Positions 16,819-25,978 are shown, counted from the stretch's first letter. The stretch: 64,000 nt of DNA from Bin87 sp964502995 (GCA_964502995.1 CAZCZB010000002.1:1-64000), one strand, 5' to 3'. The notes: generated by a model from the sequence alone, not told the origin. Numbers and translations: made by a program.

Positions 16819-18219
16819 ATGACCACCGCCGAAGTTACATATCCTCCAAGGCCGGTTGTTGATCGCCGCGATCTGCCGCCCGGGCCGCGGGAATTGCCCG
16901 TGGTTGGGCAAACGCTGCAGTACATGTTCAACCCCATGGGGTTCATGCGCCGCTGCGCCGGTTACGGCGATTTGGTAACCATGTCGGTCAAACCGGCGTT
17001 GGTTTACCTGGTCAATCACCCCGACCTGATTCGCGACGTTATCGTCACGTACCACCGGCACGTTGACCGCGGGCCCAACACCGAGGTCATGAAACTGCTG
17101 GCGGGAAACGGCCTGATCACAGCGATCGGCAATGACCACATTCAACGTCGCCGGTTAATCCAACCCAGTCTGCACCGTGAGCGAATCGAGCCTTACGCCG
17201 AGACGATGCAGTCCTACGCGTCCGCGCACCTGGGTGACTGGACCGATGGATTGAGAGTGGATCTGGGCCGGGAGATGTCGGCTCTGACGCTTCGCATAGT
17301 GGTGAAAACACTGTTCGGCATTGAGTTGGCGGACGATGCCCGGCGCATCGGGGCCGCATTTTCGATGGGCAACCGGTACATCACCACTAGGGCCAACCAG
17401 CCACCCCGCGTCCGCAAGTTGTTCCACAGGCTGCCCCTGCCCTACAGCATGGAATTCAAGCGGAAACGGGCCGATCTCGACCGCATCATCTACCGGTTGA
17501 TCGGGGAACGGCGGGAGTCCGGCGATAGAGGAGACGATCTCATGTCGCTCCTCATGGAGGCTCGCTTTGCCGACTCTGACGACGATGCTACCGGGGCAGC
17601 GTTGACGGACACGCAAGTGCGCGACGAAACGGTGACCATGTTTGCCGCCGGCCACGAAACCACGGCGGTCACGCTGATCTGGACCTGGTATCTGCTGGCA
17701 ACCCATCCCGAGTACCAGGAACGGTTCCATGCGGAGTTGGACGAGGTGCTGGAAGGCAGGCCGGCCACGCTGGACGATCTGCCCAACCTGACTTTTCTGG
17801 ATCAGGCCATCTCCGAATCGCTGCGAATGTATCCGCCGATATGGTTCTGGGGCAGAATGGTGTTTGAGCCCTTCGAGCTTGGCGGATACCGCCTGCCCGC
17901 CGGAGCGTTCCTGCTGGCTCCGCAGTTGGTCGCGCATCGGGACGCCCGGTGGTTCAAGGATCCGCTGGAGTTCAGGCCCGAACGCTGGACACCGGAGTTC
18001 AGGGCCAACCTGCCCCAGTTCGCATACTATCCGTTCGGCGGCGGCCCGCGGCGCTGCATCGGCGAGGGATTCGCGATGATGGAGGCCAAGCTGATCATGG
18101 CAACCATCGGACAGCGCTGGAAAATGCGGCATGATCCGCGCCACCAGGCCGATATTCTGCCCCTCATCTCGCTGCGGCCAAAGGGCGGTATGCCGATGTA
18201 CCTGGAGCGTCGGCGCTGA
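16819..18219 (+). CDS. Cytochrome P450
   Basis: A 466-residue heme monooxygenase. The landmarks are all present: I-helix AGHETTAVT (near residue 276), K-helix ESLRMYPP (near 335), PERW segment FRPERWTPEF, and heme-binding loop YPFGGGPRRCIGEGFA with the cysteine ligand near residue 414. There is no signal or membrane anchor, so it is a soluble bacterial type needing separate redox partners, none of which are adjacent. The layout (PPGP hinge near the N-terminus, long C-terminal part) is like fatty-acid or terpene-oxidising P450s, but the substrate is open. A terminator and a tRNA on the other strand follow. Confidence 0.94.
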   Translation: MTTAEVTYPPRPVVDRRDLPPGPRELPVVGQTLQYMFNPMGFMRRCAGYGDLVTMSVKPALVYLVNHPDLIRDVIVTYHRHVDRGPNTEVMKLLAGNGLITAIGNDHIQRRRLIQPSLHRERIEPYAETMQSYASAHLGDWTDGLRVDLGREMSALTLRIVVKTLFGIELADDARRIGAAFSMGNRYITTRANQPPRVRKLFHRLPLPYSMEFKRKRADLDRIIYRLIGERRESGDRGDDLMSLLMEARFADSDDDATGAALTDTQVRDETVTMFAAGHETTAVTLIWTWYLLATHPEYQERFHAELDEVLEGRPATLDDLPNLTFLDQAISESLRMYPPIWFWGRMVFEPFELGGYRLPAGAFLLAPQLVAHRDARWFKDPLEFRPERWTPEFRANLPQFAYYPFGGGPRRCIGEGFAMMEAKLIMATIGQRWKMRHDPRHQADILPLISLRPKGGMPMYLERRR

Positions 18220-18248
18220 TCCTGCGGCAACATCGGAGCAAACGAACA

Positions 18249-18278
18249 GCCCGCCGGGATTCACCGGCGGGCATTTTG
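18249..18278 (+). terminator. Terminator after the P450 gene
   Basis: GCCCGCCGG, loop GATTCA, CCGGCGGGC, followed by ATTTTGTT. Confidence 0.7.
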
Positions 18279-18290
18279 TTGCGGCGCTGG

Positions 18291-18361
18291 CTGCCCCGCC
18301 TGGGTTCGAACCAGGGCTTACAGCTCCAAAGGCTGACGTGCTACCGCTACACCACGGGGCA
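18291..18361 (-). tRNA. tRNA-Gln (anticodon TTG)
   Basis: The minus strand folds as a complete cloverleaf. The acceptor arms TGCCCCG and CGGGGCA pair fully. The anticodon loop CTTTGGA presents TTG, which reads CAA. The T arm is CCTGG-TTCGAAC-CCAGG. The discriminator is G and the 3' CCA is not encoded, so a CCA-adding enzyme is needed. Confidence 0.95.
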
Positions 18362-18460
18362 TCAGGTCAAATTATAGCACCCACCTACGTATGGAAGGCT
18401 GCTGCGATATACTGCCGGCAAGCGCCAATCAATCCCAAAACAACTGGAGAAGCGAACGTT

Positions 18461-19414
18461 ATGGAAACCGTAGGATTCATCGGCCTGGGCAACATGGGCG
18501 GCGGCATGTCGGCCAACATACAGCGGGCCGGATACTCAATGATAGTGTACGACCTGCGCGAGGAAGCCGCGCTGCCCCTGCTGGAAGGCGGGGCGCGCCT
18601 CGCCAACACTCCGGCGGAGGTGGCAGCCGCCAGCGACATCACCTTCACGTCTCTGCCGGGCCCCTATGAAGTGGAAGCGGTATCGACGGGGCCGGAAGGG
18701 GTGCTGGAGGGCATGAAGCCGGGCAGCGTGTACATCGACCTGTCGTCCAGCCGCCCGACGTTGATACGCGAGATTGAACCGAAATTCCGCGCCAAGGGAT
18801 GCCACGTTCTTGACGCGCCGGTCAGCGGCGGCAAAACCGGCGCCGCATCGGGCAACCTGGCGGTGATGGTCGGCGGCGAACGTGAGATTTTCGACCGGGT
18901 GAAACCGGTGCTGGACTCGTTCGGAGACAAGGTATTCTATGCCGGTGAGATCGGGGCCGGCAGCGTTGCCAAACTGGTCCACAATATGATTGGCCACAGC
19001 GTGCGGCAGGCCATCGCCGAGGGTCTGACCCTGGGCGTCAAGGCGGGCGTTGATCCCGAACCGCTGTGGGAATGCGTGCGGCGCGGGGCGCTGGGGCGCA
19101 TGTCGTTCCTGCACGAGGGACTGGTTCGCACCATGTTCCGGGGCGAATATGAGCCGGCCAGCTTCGCTCTCAACCTGGCGCACAAGGACATTTCGCTGGC
19201 CACGGAACTGGCCCGCGAATACGACGTGCCGATGCCCATGTCCACACTGGCCCAGCAAATCTCGCTGCAGGCCATGAATCGCGGTTGGGGCAACGCGGAC
19301 AGCAGCAGCACGGTGCGCCTGCAGGAAGAACAGGCGGGCGTGGAAGTTCGCGCGCCGCAGGTGGACCCCGAACGGTCATCACGATTCATCACCACGCATC
19401 CGGACGCCGAGTAG
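18461..19414 (+). CDS. NAD(P)-dependent oxidoreductase, 3-hydroxyisobutyrate dehydrogenase family
   Basis: A 317-residue beta-hydroxyacid dehydrogenase. The Rossmann motif VGFIGLGNMGGGMSANI is at residue 4; the substrate motif DAPVSGGKTGAASGNLAVM is near 123; GAGSVAKLVHNMIGH near 167 contains the catalytic lysine of the family GxxxxxKxxxN motif. It oxidises a 3-hydroxy acid such as hydroxyisobutyrate, tartronate semialdehyde (reverse) or a related compound. The ATG at 18461 has TGGAGA upstream. The frame is open further upstream through the tRNA, which cannot be coding. An RNase P RNA gene follows. Confidence 0.9.
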   Translation: METVGFIGLGNMGGGMSANIQRAGYSMIVYDLREEAALPLLEGGARLANTPAEVAAASDITFTSLPGPYEVEAVSTGPEGVLEGMKPGSVYIDLSSSRPTLIREIEPKFRAKGCHVLDAPVSGGKTGAASGNLAVMVGGEREIFDRVKPVLDSFGDKVFYAGEIGAGSVAKLVHNMIGHSVRQAIAEGLTLGVKAGVDPEPLWECVRRGALGRMSFLHEGLVRTMFRGEYEPASFALNLAHKDISLATELAREYDVPMPMSTLAQQISLQAMNRGWGNADSSSTVRLQEEQAGVEVRAPQVDPERSSRFITTHPDAE

Positions 19415-19476
19415 CCGGGTTAGCAAGCTCCAGCGCGACGGGCCGGCCGCAAGCGTGTCCGGCCCTCACTCGCGTG

Positions 19477-19485
19477 TGCTAGACT
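19477..19485 (+). promoter_or_regulatory. Extended -10 promoter element of rnpB
   Basis: TGCTAGACT ends about 13 nt before the first base of the RNase P RNA. The -35 position has no good match, as expected for an extended -10 promoter. Confidence 0.5.
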
Positions 19486-19498
19486 CGAATCAGGAGAA

Positions 19499-19924
19499 TG
19501 CCGGACGGCCGGGTGGTCGCCGCGAGACAGTGTGAGCCGTCTCGGGGAGGAAAGTCCGGGCTCCACCGGACAGGGCGCTGGGTAACCCCCAGGCTCCGCG
19601 CCGTTTCGGCGTCGCGGGGACGGAAAGTGGCACAGAAACATACCGCCGCGGGTCGCTTGCGCGGCCCAGGCAAGGGTGAAATCGGGCGGTAAGAGCGCCC
19701 GGCCGAGCGCGGTGACGCGCCGGCGGTCAAACCCCGCCCGGAGCAAGGCCAAATAGGGGGACCATGGGTGTCCGGCTCGTCCCCGGGTTGGCCGCTTGAC
19801 CCCAGCGGCAACGCTGCGCCGTCCGTCGGCGGGCGTCGGCTTCGCGCCGGACGCAGGGCTAGATAGATGACCATCGTCCGCCATCCGGCGGATACAGAAC
19901 CCGGCTTACAGGCCGGCCGGCCTT
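19499..19924 (+). ncRNA. rnpB: RNase P RNA, bacterial type A
   Basis: The catalytic RNA of RNase P, which trims the 5' leader of tRNAs. The conserved core is unmistakable: GAGGAAAGTCCGGGCTCC near 19547-19564, ACAGAAACATACCG near 19631, GGTAAGAGCGCCCGG near 19688, AGATAGATGACC near 19861 and ATACAGAACCCGGCTTA near 19892. The ends are set by the GC-rich P1 helix (CCGGACGGCCGG against GGCCGGCCGG) and are accurate to a few bases. A T-rich stretch follows. Long open frames on both strands here are not genes. Confidence 0.95.
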
Positions 19925-19984
19925 CTCCCTTTTGAACATGAAACCGCAACGCGCAACTGCGCGAGCCTGATGGAGGCACAAATC

Positions 19985-20758
19985 ATGGTCCGAACCAACC
20001 GCGCCAAGGCCAAGTTGCTGGCCGGCGAGGTCGCCGTCGGCGGCAGCGTCAACTTCTACGCCCCGATAGTCGTTGAGATGTACGGGGTTCTGGGTTTCGA
20101 CTGGGTGTGGATTGACTGCGAACATGGATCATCCAACGACTCGGAGTCGGAGAACATGATCCGGGCCGCCGAACTGCACGACCTCACCCCGGTGGTCCGG
20201 GTGCCAAACGCGGAGCCTTCGACGCTGTTGCGATTCCTGGACCGCGGGGCACAGGGACTCATCATCCCGCACATCAACAGCCGCTCGGAAGCGGAAGCCG
20301 TGGCGCAGGCGTCCCACTATTACCCCATGGGCGACCGCAGCAGCGCCACGGGCGGGCGCACCAACCGTCTGGGCAGTGGGCTGGCCCCGGCCGAATACTA
20401 CGAGGCCGCCAACCGCGAGACCCTGGTGATCTGTATGGTGGAGACACCGGAGGCCGTCGCCAACGTCCGTGAAATCGCCAGCGTGGACGGTGTCGACGCC
20501 ATCCTGGTGGGCAGCAGCGACCTGACCCAGGCAATGGGCATGCCGGCGCAGTCTGAGGTCGATGCCGCGATCACGCAGGTCATCGACGGCACCCTGGCCG
20601 AGGGCAAGATCATCGGTGTGGCCGGCGCGGGCATGACCGTGGACAATGTCGGCCGTTTCAAGCAGTTCGCCGAACGGGGCGTGCATCTGATGTCGGTGAA
20701 CCTGCAGGACTTCGTACGGCAGAGCGCCAGCCGGTTCCTGAGCGAACTTCGAGCGTGA
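19985..20758 (+). CDS. HpcH/HpaI aldolase family protein
   Basis: A 257-residue class II metal-dependent aldolase of the HpcH/HpaI type, which cleaves 2-keto-4-hydroxy-diacids to pyruvate and an aldehyde. The motifs are WVWIDCEHGSSND near residue 43 (catalytic His), RVPNAEPSTLLRFLDRGAQGLIIPH with the metal-site region, ICMVETPEAVANV with the metal glutamate, and LVGSSDLTQAMG with the metal aspartate. GGAGG precedes the ATG at 19985. It follows the RNase P RNA and precedes meaB with a 137-nt gap. Confidence 0.9.
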   Translation: MVRTNRAKAKLLAGEVAVGGSVNFYAPIVVEMYGVLGFDWVWIDCEHGSSNDSESENMIRAAELHDLTPVVRVPNAEPSTLLRFLDRGAQGLIIPHINSRSEAEAVAQASHYYPMGDRSSATGGRTNRLGSGLAPAEYYEAANRETLVICMVETPEAVANVREIASVDGVDAILVGSSDLTQAMGMPAQSEVDAAITQVIDGTLAEGKIIGVAGAGMTVDNVGRFKQFAERGVHLMSVNLQDFVRQSASRFLSELRA

Positions 20759-20895
20759 TCGGTGCATCGTGCCTGCGGTCATCCGGCGTGCAAACCGCGA
20801 TGCAAAAAGCGCTTGCTTGACCCCCTGGATGGCCGGATGCTACATTGTGCGCCGCTATTCGTTAGTTTGTTACGATTTTCGACGCAATTGATTTG

Positions 20896-21846
20896 ATGAG
20901 TGATCTGGCTGACCGTGTACTGAACGGTGAACTCCGGGCGTTGTCCCGGACGCTTACCCTGTTGGAGCGGGGCGATCCCGCCGCCGCCCCGGTGATGGAA
21001 CGGCTGGACAAGCACACCGGCCGGGCGTACACGGTGGGTATCACGGGGCCGCCGGGCGTGGGCAAAAGCACGCTGGTTGACCGACTGGCCGAACACCTGC
21101 GCTCGCAGGACCTCACCGTTGGCATCCTTGCGGTGGACCCGACCAGCCCGTTCACCGGCGGGGCATTGCTGGGCGACCGAATCCGGATGCAGCGGCACTA
21201 CCTCGACGACGGGGTTTTCATCCGCAGCGTCGCTACGCGTGGGCAATCCGGCGGGCTACCCCGCATCGTCAAGAGCATGGTGAGAGCGCTGGACGCTGGC
21301 GGCAAAGACGCAATTCTGGTGGAAACGGTGGGCGTGGGCCAAACGGAATTGGGCATCATGGGCGTGGCAGATTCCGTGGTGGTGGCCATGACGCCGGAAT
21401 CCGGAGATTCGATACAGACGTTGAAGGCCGGCGTAATGGAAATCGCCGACATTTACGTGATCAACAAGGCTGACCGGGACGGAGCAAACCAACTGGCCAC
21501 CGCCGTAACCGGAATGCTCCAGATGGCCGACCTGTCGGACGGCTGGAACCCGTTGGTGCTGCTGACACAGGCGTACGCCAACGTCGGCGTCGCGGAGTTG
21601 TGGGAAGGCATCGGCGCGCACCACGAATATCTGCGCGAAACCGGCGATTTGCAGAAACGCCGCGGGGATCGCAGGCGGGCTGAGTTCCTGGAGACGGTCC
21701 AGGAGGAACTGTTCCGTCAGGTTTCAGAACGGTTGGCCAGTGAAGACAATCTGGTCGAATTGCTGGGCCGGATCGAAAGCCAGGATGCGGAACCATACGC
21801 CGCTGCGATGCGCATGCTGTCGGATGGTGTGAATTTGAGCCATTAG
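20896..21846 (+). CDS. meaB: Methylmalonyl-CoA mutase-associated GTPase MeaB
   Basis: A 316-residue G3E P-loop GTPase that guards the B12-dependent methylmalonyl-CoA mutase by gating cobalamin loading and release. G1 is GPPGVGKST near residue 50, the Walker-B-like segment is ILAVDPTSPFTGGALLGDRIRM, the switch region is VETVGVGQTELGI, and the base motif is NKAD. No mutase gene is in the window. It fits a genome that makes and uses B12, as the cobalt locus at 36-45 kb also suggests. ATG at 20896 is preferred over the adjacent TTG; no clear ribosome site is seen. Confidence 0.94.
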   Translation: MSDLADRVLNGELRALSRTLTLLERGDPAAAPVMERLDKHTGRAYTVGITGPPGVGKSTLVDRLAEHLRSQDLTVGILAVDPTSPFTGGALLGDRIRMQRHYLDDGVFIRSVATRGQSGGLPRIVKSMVRALDAGGKDAILVETVGVGQTELGIMGVADSVVVAMTPESGDSIQTLKAGVMEIADIYVINKADRDGANQLATAVTGMLQMADLSDGWNPLVLLTQAYANVGVAELWEGIGAHHEYLRETGDLQKRRGDRRRAEFLETVQEELFRQVSERLASEDNLVELLGRIESQDAEPYAAAMRMLSDGVNLSH

Positions 21847-21876
21847 GCAACGTCAGTCCAGTGTGCCGATACGATT

Positions 21877-21906
21877 AAAGGGCGGTCTGATGACCGCCCT
21901 TGTTGT
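21877..21906 (+). terminator. Terminator between convergent meaB and stomatin genes
   Basis: AAGGGCGGTC, loop TGAT, GACCGCCCTT, then GTTGTT, about 30 nt after the meaB stop. Confidence 0.65.
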
Positions 21907-21930
21907 TGGCGTGATTGAAAACGAACCGGA

Positions 21931-22848
21931 TCAGTTGCGGTTTTCCGTGCCCTCGCTGGCCCCGTTGCTGCCGTTGCCACGGTTGTTGTTCCCGCCGCTG
22001 TCGGGAGCATTCATGCCGCCCATACCCAGGAACGGCGACAGCATGGAGGTGAATTCCATTGGGAAGATGAACTTGGTGGACGGGCTGCTGCCCAGCGATT
22101 TCAACGTTTCAAAATACTGGAGGCTCATGGTGCGGGCGTCCACCGTGCTGGCCACATTGTAAATGCGCTCCAGGGCGGTGCTGAACCCCTCGGCTCGCAA
22201 CACGGTGGCCTGCTGTTCGCCCTCTGCTTGCAGGATGTCGGACTGGCGCTGGCCTTCGGCGCGGAGGATGGCCGACTGCTTTTCGCCTTCTGCAAGGTTG
22301 ATGGCTGCCTGCCGCTGACCTTCAGACTCGGTGATTTCGGCGGTTCGGATAGCATCGGCGGATTTCTGGCGTTCCATCGCCGCCTTTACTCCCATCGGCG
22401 GGTCAACCTCGTTGATTTCCACCTGGGATACCTTGACCCCCCAACGGGTTGTCACCTCATCCATCCGGAGTTGCACTTCGTCGCGGATGCGCTCACGCTC
22501 CGACAGAGTGGTTGCCAGATCGATAGCGCCGATCACCGAACGCAGGGTGGCGAACGCCAGGTTAATCACCGCAGCCTCGAAGTTCTGCACTTCCAGCACG
22601 GCCCGATCCACGTGATCTTCCATGACCCGGTAGTAGATCACAAAATCCATGTCCACCACCACGTTATCGGCGGTGATGTACTTTTGAGTGGGCACGCGCG
22701 TGACCCGCTCGCGCAGGTCAACCTTGGTGCCGTGATACAGCAGTGGGATGAGCAGACGCAGGCCCGGGCCCCGGGTGCCCACATAAGAGCCGAAACGCTG
22801 TACAACCATGCGCTGATATTGCTGGACTACTACGATACCTGCTGCCAT
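21931..22848 (-). CDS. SPFH/band 7 (stomatin-like) protein
   Basis: A 305-residue stomatin/prohibitin homologue. A short hydrophobic N-terminus is followed by the band 7 domain (residues about 8-165: QRFGSYVGTRGPGLRLLIPLL, RVTRVPTQKYITADNVVVDMDFVIYYRV) and a long coiled coil with three repeats of a (A/L)EGExQ unit (residues about 190-235). The tail is rich in Gly and Asn. These proteins form membrane ring assemblies. The NfeD-like protease gene starts directly upstream on the same strand, 55 nt away, the classic stomatin-NfeD pairing. Confidence 0.92.
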   Translation of the reverse strand: MAAGIVVVQQYQRMVVQRFGSYVGTRGPGLRLLIPLLYHGTKVDLRERVTRVPTQKYITADNVVVDMDFVIYYRVMEDHVDRAVLEVQNFEAAVINLAFATLRSVIGAIDLATTLSERERIRDEVQLRMDEVTTRWGVKVSQVEINEVDPPMGVKAAMERQKSADAIRTAEITESEGQRQAAINLAEGEKQSAILRAEGQRQSDILQAEGEQQATVLRAEGFSTALERIYNVASTVDARTMSLQYFETLKSLGSSPSTKFIFPMEFTSMLSPFLGMGGMNAPDSGGNNNRGNGSNGASEGTENRN

Positions 22849-22903
22849 GTGATTGCCTCCTTATTGAGTCGGCTTCGGCGCTGGGGTTAGCGCCACTTTA
22901 GCA

Positions 22904-24322
22904 TTATTCCTGTCCTTCCGTCGTGGGCACGCTGCCGACCGGTTCGACGGTTAGCAACAAACCATCGACTGAGACGACGCGAACTCTGCGCCCAACAGGT
23001 ATTTGGGCCCCGTCAACACCGACCCCGGTCCAGGTTTCATTCCCCAAATCAACTATGCCCTTGGGCCGGAGATCGGACGTGACCACGCCGGTTTGTCCAA
23101 CCAGACTGCCCGGCGAACTACGCCCGTCGCTGCCGGATGAGCCACCGCCGGCGATCGCGGCTTTGCGGTTGCCCACACGCGACGCGATCGCCTCGTACGC
23201 CACATACGAAGCGGCCAACGCCAGAGCGCCCCCAACTCCAACCAGTATCCACGGGTTCACGGATACGTCCGGAAAACTGGCCGGTATGCTGCCTCCGCCG
23301 AAACTGCCAAACAGCAGAATCCCACCGATTATCAGGCTGGCAACGGCTCCGATGCCCAGTGCGCCAAACCCCGATACAAAAATCTCCAGGGCCGCCAGGA
23401 TCACCGCAAGCACGATGAACGCTATCCCGGCCCAGTTGAACGGCAGGTTTCCCAGAGCCAGAAATCCCAACCCCAGACAGATCACGCCGGCGATCCCGGG
23501 TCCCAGCGCTCCCGGCGTCATGAGTTCGAAAACCAGGCCCAGCGTGCCCAGTGTGATCAGCAGGAACGCGATGTTTGGGTTTGCGATGAAGTCCACAAAC
23601 CGTTCCCGCCATTGCATCTTGATTGGCTGCAACGTGTAATCGCTAAAATCGAGCGTTCGCTCACCGCCGACGGTGACCAGGGTGATGCCGTCAATCTGTC
23701 CCAGCAGGTCGTCCAGATCGTCCGCCACAACGTCGATGATTCCGCTTTCCTTCGCTTCGGCGGCGGTGTAGGAAGCGGCCGATCGGACGGTATCCTCCAG
23801 CGCATCGGCATTGCGCTGCCTCTCGTCGGCGATGGAACGGATCAGGGCGGCCGCGTCATTGGTGACCTTGTCAGCCAGCGTCACCCCAATATCCTCGCCG
23901 CTGCCGGATACCGGGGTTGCCGCGCCGATGTTGGATCCGGGGGCCATGGCGGCAATGTGGGCGGCGGCGGTGATGAACGTGCCAGCCGAGCCTGCCTGCG
24001 CCCCCCGCGGCGAAACGAATACCACCACCGGCACGTCCGACTCCAGCAACGTCTCTACGATTTGCCTGGTGCTGTCGTAGAGGCCGCCGGGCGTGTCCAG
24101 TTCGATTACCAGCAACTCCGCGTCAGTCTCAACGGCGGTTGCGACGGCGCGAGCGATGACCCGCGACTTGACCGGATTTATGGTGTCCTCGATCCGCAGA
24201 ACCGAAACGGTCGGGGAATCGGCGCCGGCGTCGCCGTGGGTAGCCAATGTCGCGAGTACACCCAAACCGACACAGAACACGGACAACAGCAGAATGACTA
24301 TATTCGGTCTGCGTTGCAGCAT
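22904..24322 (-). CDS. nfeD: NfeD family membrane protease (ClpP-class serine protease)
   Basis: A 472-residue full-length NfeD. It has an N-terminal signal/anchor segment, a ClpP-like protease domain (residues about 38-240) with the serine in RGAQAGSAGTFITAA, four or more membrane helices (about 250-385), and a C-terminal OB-fold NfeD domain (LVGQTGVVTSDLRPKG onward). Archaeal relatives cut the hydrophobic tail of the partner stomatin, and the stomatin gene is next in the operon. The start at 24322 gives MLQRRPN before the hydrophobic segment; the upstream in-frame region looks non-coding. Confidence 0.92.
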   Translation of the reverse strand: MLQRRPNIVILLLSVFCVGLGVLATLATHGDAGADSPTVSVLRIEDTINPVKSRVIARAVATAVETDAELLVIELDTPGGLYDSTRQIVETLLESDVPVVVFVSPRGAQAGSAGTFITAAAHIAAMAPGSNIGAATPVSGSGEDIGVTLADKVTNDAAALIRSIADERQRNADALEDTVRSAASYTAAEAKESGIIDVVADDLDDLLGQIDGITLVTVGGERTLDFSDYTLQPIKMQWRERFVDFIANPNIAFLLITLGTLGLVFELMTPGALGPGIAGVICLGLGFLALGNLPFNWAGIAFIVLAVILAALEIFVSGFGALGIGAVASLIIGGILLFGSFGGGSIPASFPDVSVNPWILVGVGGALALAASYVAYEAIASRVGNRKAAIAGGGSSGSDGRSSPGSLVGQTGVVTSDLRPKGIVDLGNETWTGVGVDGAQIPVGRRVRVVSVDGLLLTVEPVGSVPTTEGQE

Positions 24323-24424
24323 CAAAGTCCACCCATTAACATCATGGTGGCGAAAGGATGATATGTCAATCGGAACCCGGCGGGACGATCGGCACCGGCC
24401 GGAGGGTTGCCGGACCCGGCCGGT

Positions 24425-24454
24425 TTGACGCTGGCAGGGCGGTAACAATACAAT
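24425..24454 (+). promoter_or_regulatory. Putative promoter of the second crotonase gene
   Basis: TTGACG (24425-24430), an 18-nt spacer and TACAAT (24449-24454). The leader to the ATG at 24495 would be about 34 nt. Confidence 0.6.
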
Positions 24455-24494
24455 GCTGGCAAATCAGGAGAGTCTTACAGGAGCGGGGTTTTCG

Positions 24495-25355
24495 ATGGCT
24501 TACCAGTACATTTTGTATGACAAGGAACGCGTGTCGAGGTTCGAGGGCAGTGGGGAGCGGCGGCGGGAGGTGGTCGGGCACGTGGCGGTTCTGACAATGA
24601 ACCGGCCGGAAGTGCTCAACGCGATGAACCGACATCTGACCGAGGAGCTTCACGATGCCGTAAGGGAAGCCAACGAGGATCCCGAAATTGGCTGCATCGT
24701 GATAACCGGCGCCGATACGCACCCGCGGGTGCCGGCCTTCACTGCCGGCGGCGACATTCATCAGCAGCGCGAGGATCAGGCGGCGTTGAATGCCGGCACG
24801 CTGACCCGTGAGGACATGGACGCCGCGTCAGCGAAACGCCAAAAGGGCAGTTATGAAATCAGCGCGTCGGCCAAGCCTGTCATCGGGATGATCAACGGAT
24901 TGGCTTACGGCGGCGGCGCGGTGCTGTCTTCCTCGTTGGATATCCGGATCGGCTCGGACGCGGCGCGCTTCCGGTTCCTCGCGGCGGCGTACGGAAGGAT
25001 CAATTCCACCTGGACGCTGGTCAACCAGGTCGGATGGCCCCAGGCGAAAGAACTGCTATTCACCGCTCGAATCGTGGAGGCCGAGGAAGCCTACCGAATC
25101 GGCTTGCTGAACCACCTGGTTCCCACATATCGCCTGCGCGAAAAGACGATGGAAATTGCCACGCAGATTGCCACCAACGACGTGCCGTCGGTGATCGGAA
25201 TCAAGCAACTGTTGCTGGACCACATGGGACAGTCCCTGGAACAACAGTGGGCAAACGAGCGGGACTTTACCACCAACGTGTTGCGCGGGACACTGGCGGA
25301 AGAGGCTTTCCCGGAGTTCCTGGCCCGCCGGGGACGGCCGGTCAGCACCGGCTAA
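24495..25355 (+). CDS. Enoyl-CoA hydratase/isomerase family protein
   Basis: A 286-residue crotonase with the oxyanion segments PAFTAGGDIHQQ and INGLAYGGGAVLSSSLDIRI. It begins with an unusual 25-residue charged stretch (DKERVSRFEGSGERRREVVG) before the first strand, GHVAVLTMNRPEVLNAMN. The residue where many hydratases have a second catalytic glutamate is in AAAYGRINSTWTL, so the exact reaction is open. GGAG lies 11 bases before the ATG. A strong terminator follows. It is not close in sequence to the crotonase at 752-1603. Confidence 0.9.
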   Translation: MAYQYILYDKERVSRFEGSGERRREVVGHVAVLTMNRPEVLNAMNRHLTEELHDAVREANEDPEIGCIVITGADTHPRVPAFTAGGDIHQQREDQAALNAGTLTREDMDAASAKRQKGSYEISASAKPVIGMINGLAYGGGAVLSSSLDIRIGSDAARFRFLAAAYGRINSTWTLVNQVGWPQAKELLFTARIVEAEEAYRIGLLNHLVPTYRLREKTMEIATQIATNDVPSVIGIKQLLLDHMGQSLEQQWANERDFTTNVLRGTLAEEAFPEFLARRGRPVSTG

Positions 25356-25379
25356 AGATCGGAGTTACGACTCCAATTT

Positions 25380-25411
25380 GCCCCTCCCTCTTGCGCGGGA
25401 GGGGCTTTTTT
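25380..25411 (+). terminator. Terminator after the second crotonase
   Basis: GCCCCTCCC, loop TCTTGCGC, GGGAGGGGC, then TTTTTTG, a textbook rho-independent terminator. Confidence 0.9.
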
Positions 25412-25415
25412 GTCG

Positions 25416-25805
25416 CTACTGATTCCTGCCGCGCAGGTGTCCTGGCAGGAGGTTGGTATCTCCCTCCCAAACCGTGTTCCCGCCGGCATCGATGATTGTG
25501 TAGGAAACCGGCTGATATTCGGGCTTGGTCGCGGCGGTATCCTTCCGCCGCTGTTCCGGTTGGTCGGCCAGACGGTTGGTGTCACCTTCCCAGGAAATCT
25601 CACCGTTGGCATCAACCACGGAATAGGCGACCGGACGCGCGCCCGGCGCATCGTCCCGACCGGGCATGGCATAGTCGAGATAGCGAGTGGTGATCGTGTT
25701 GGCAATAGGCTGCATGGGGGACATTACGCGGATCACGATGGGCTGATCCAGAATGTTTTCTATCACGCGGTTCACTCGTTTTATATTGGTCTGCACTATG
25801 AGCAT
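25416..25805 (-). CDS. Hypothetical protein with two internal repeats
   Basis: A 129-residue protein I do not recognise. Two copies of an approximately 22-residue unit occur near residues 58-79 and 97-118. Each has PV(A/S)Y(S/T), then (V/I)DA-G, and ends in the invariant WEGDTN followed by two hydrophobic or charged residues. The unit looks like a short beta-hairpin repeat. The N-terminal 50 residues are basic and hydrophobic but lack a signal peptide. AGGAG precedes the ATG at 25805. It is tail-to-tail with the crotonase and lies 170 nt after hisB on the same strand, in a gap with only a weak hairpin. Confidence 0.65.
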   Translation of the reverse strand: MLIVQTNIKRVNRVIENILDQPIVIRVMSPMQPIANTITTRYLDYAMPGRDDAPGARPVAYSVVDANGEISWEGDTNRLADQPEQRRKDTAATKPEYQPVSYTIIDAGGNTVWEGDTNLLPGHLRGRNQ

Positions 25806-25978
25806 GCTCCGCTCCTGATCTCAAAATACAGCCTTATTGTACAGGAAACGAAGGGGCAACGGGGTTGGGTCACAGGCCGGCGCGCCGCCCTAGAAAAACG
25901 CTGGGCCGTGCATCCAATTCGCCGGCCGCCGGCGCGGGAACGCCATGCGTTAATCGCCCAACCGCCCTCTGGCGGTGG

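Noticed and set aside
19420..19979. Two open frames of over 150 residues on the minus strand
   Set aside because: They run antisense through the RNase P RNA, a well-known source of false protein predictions.
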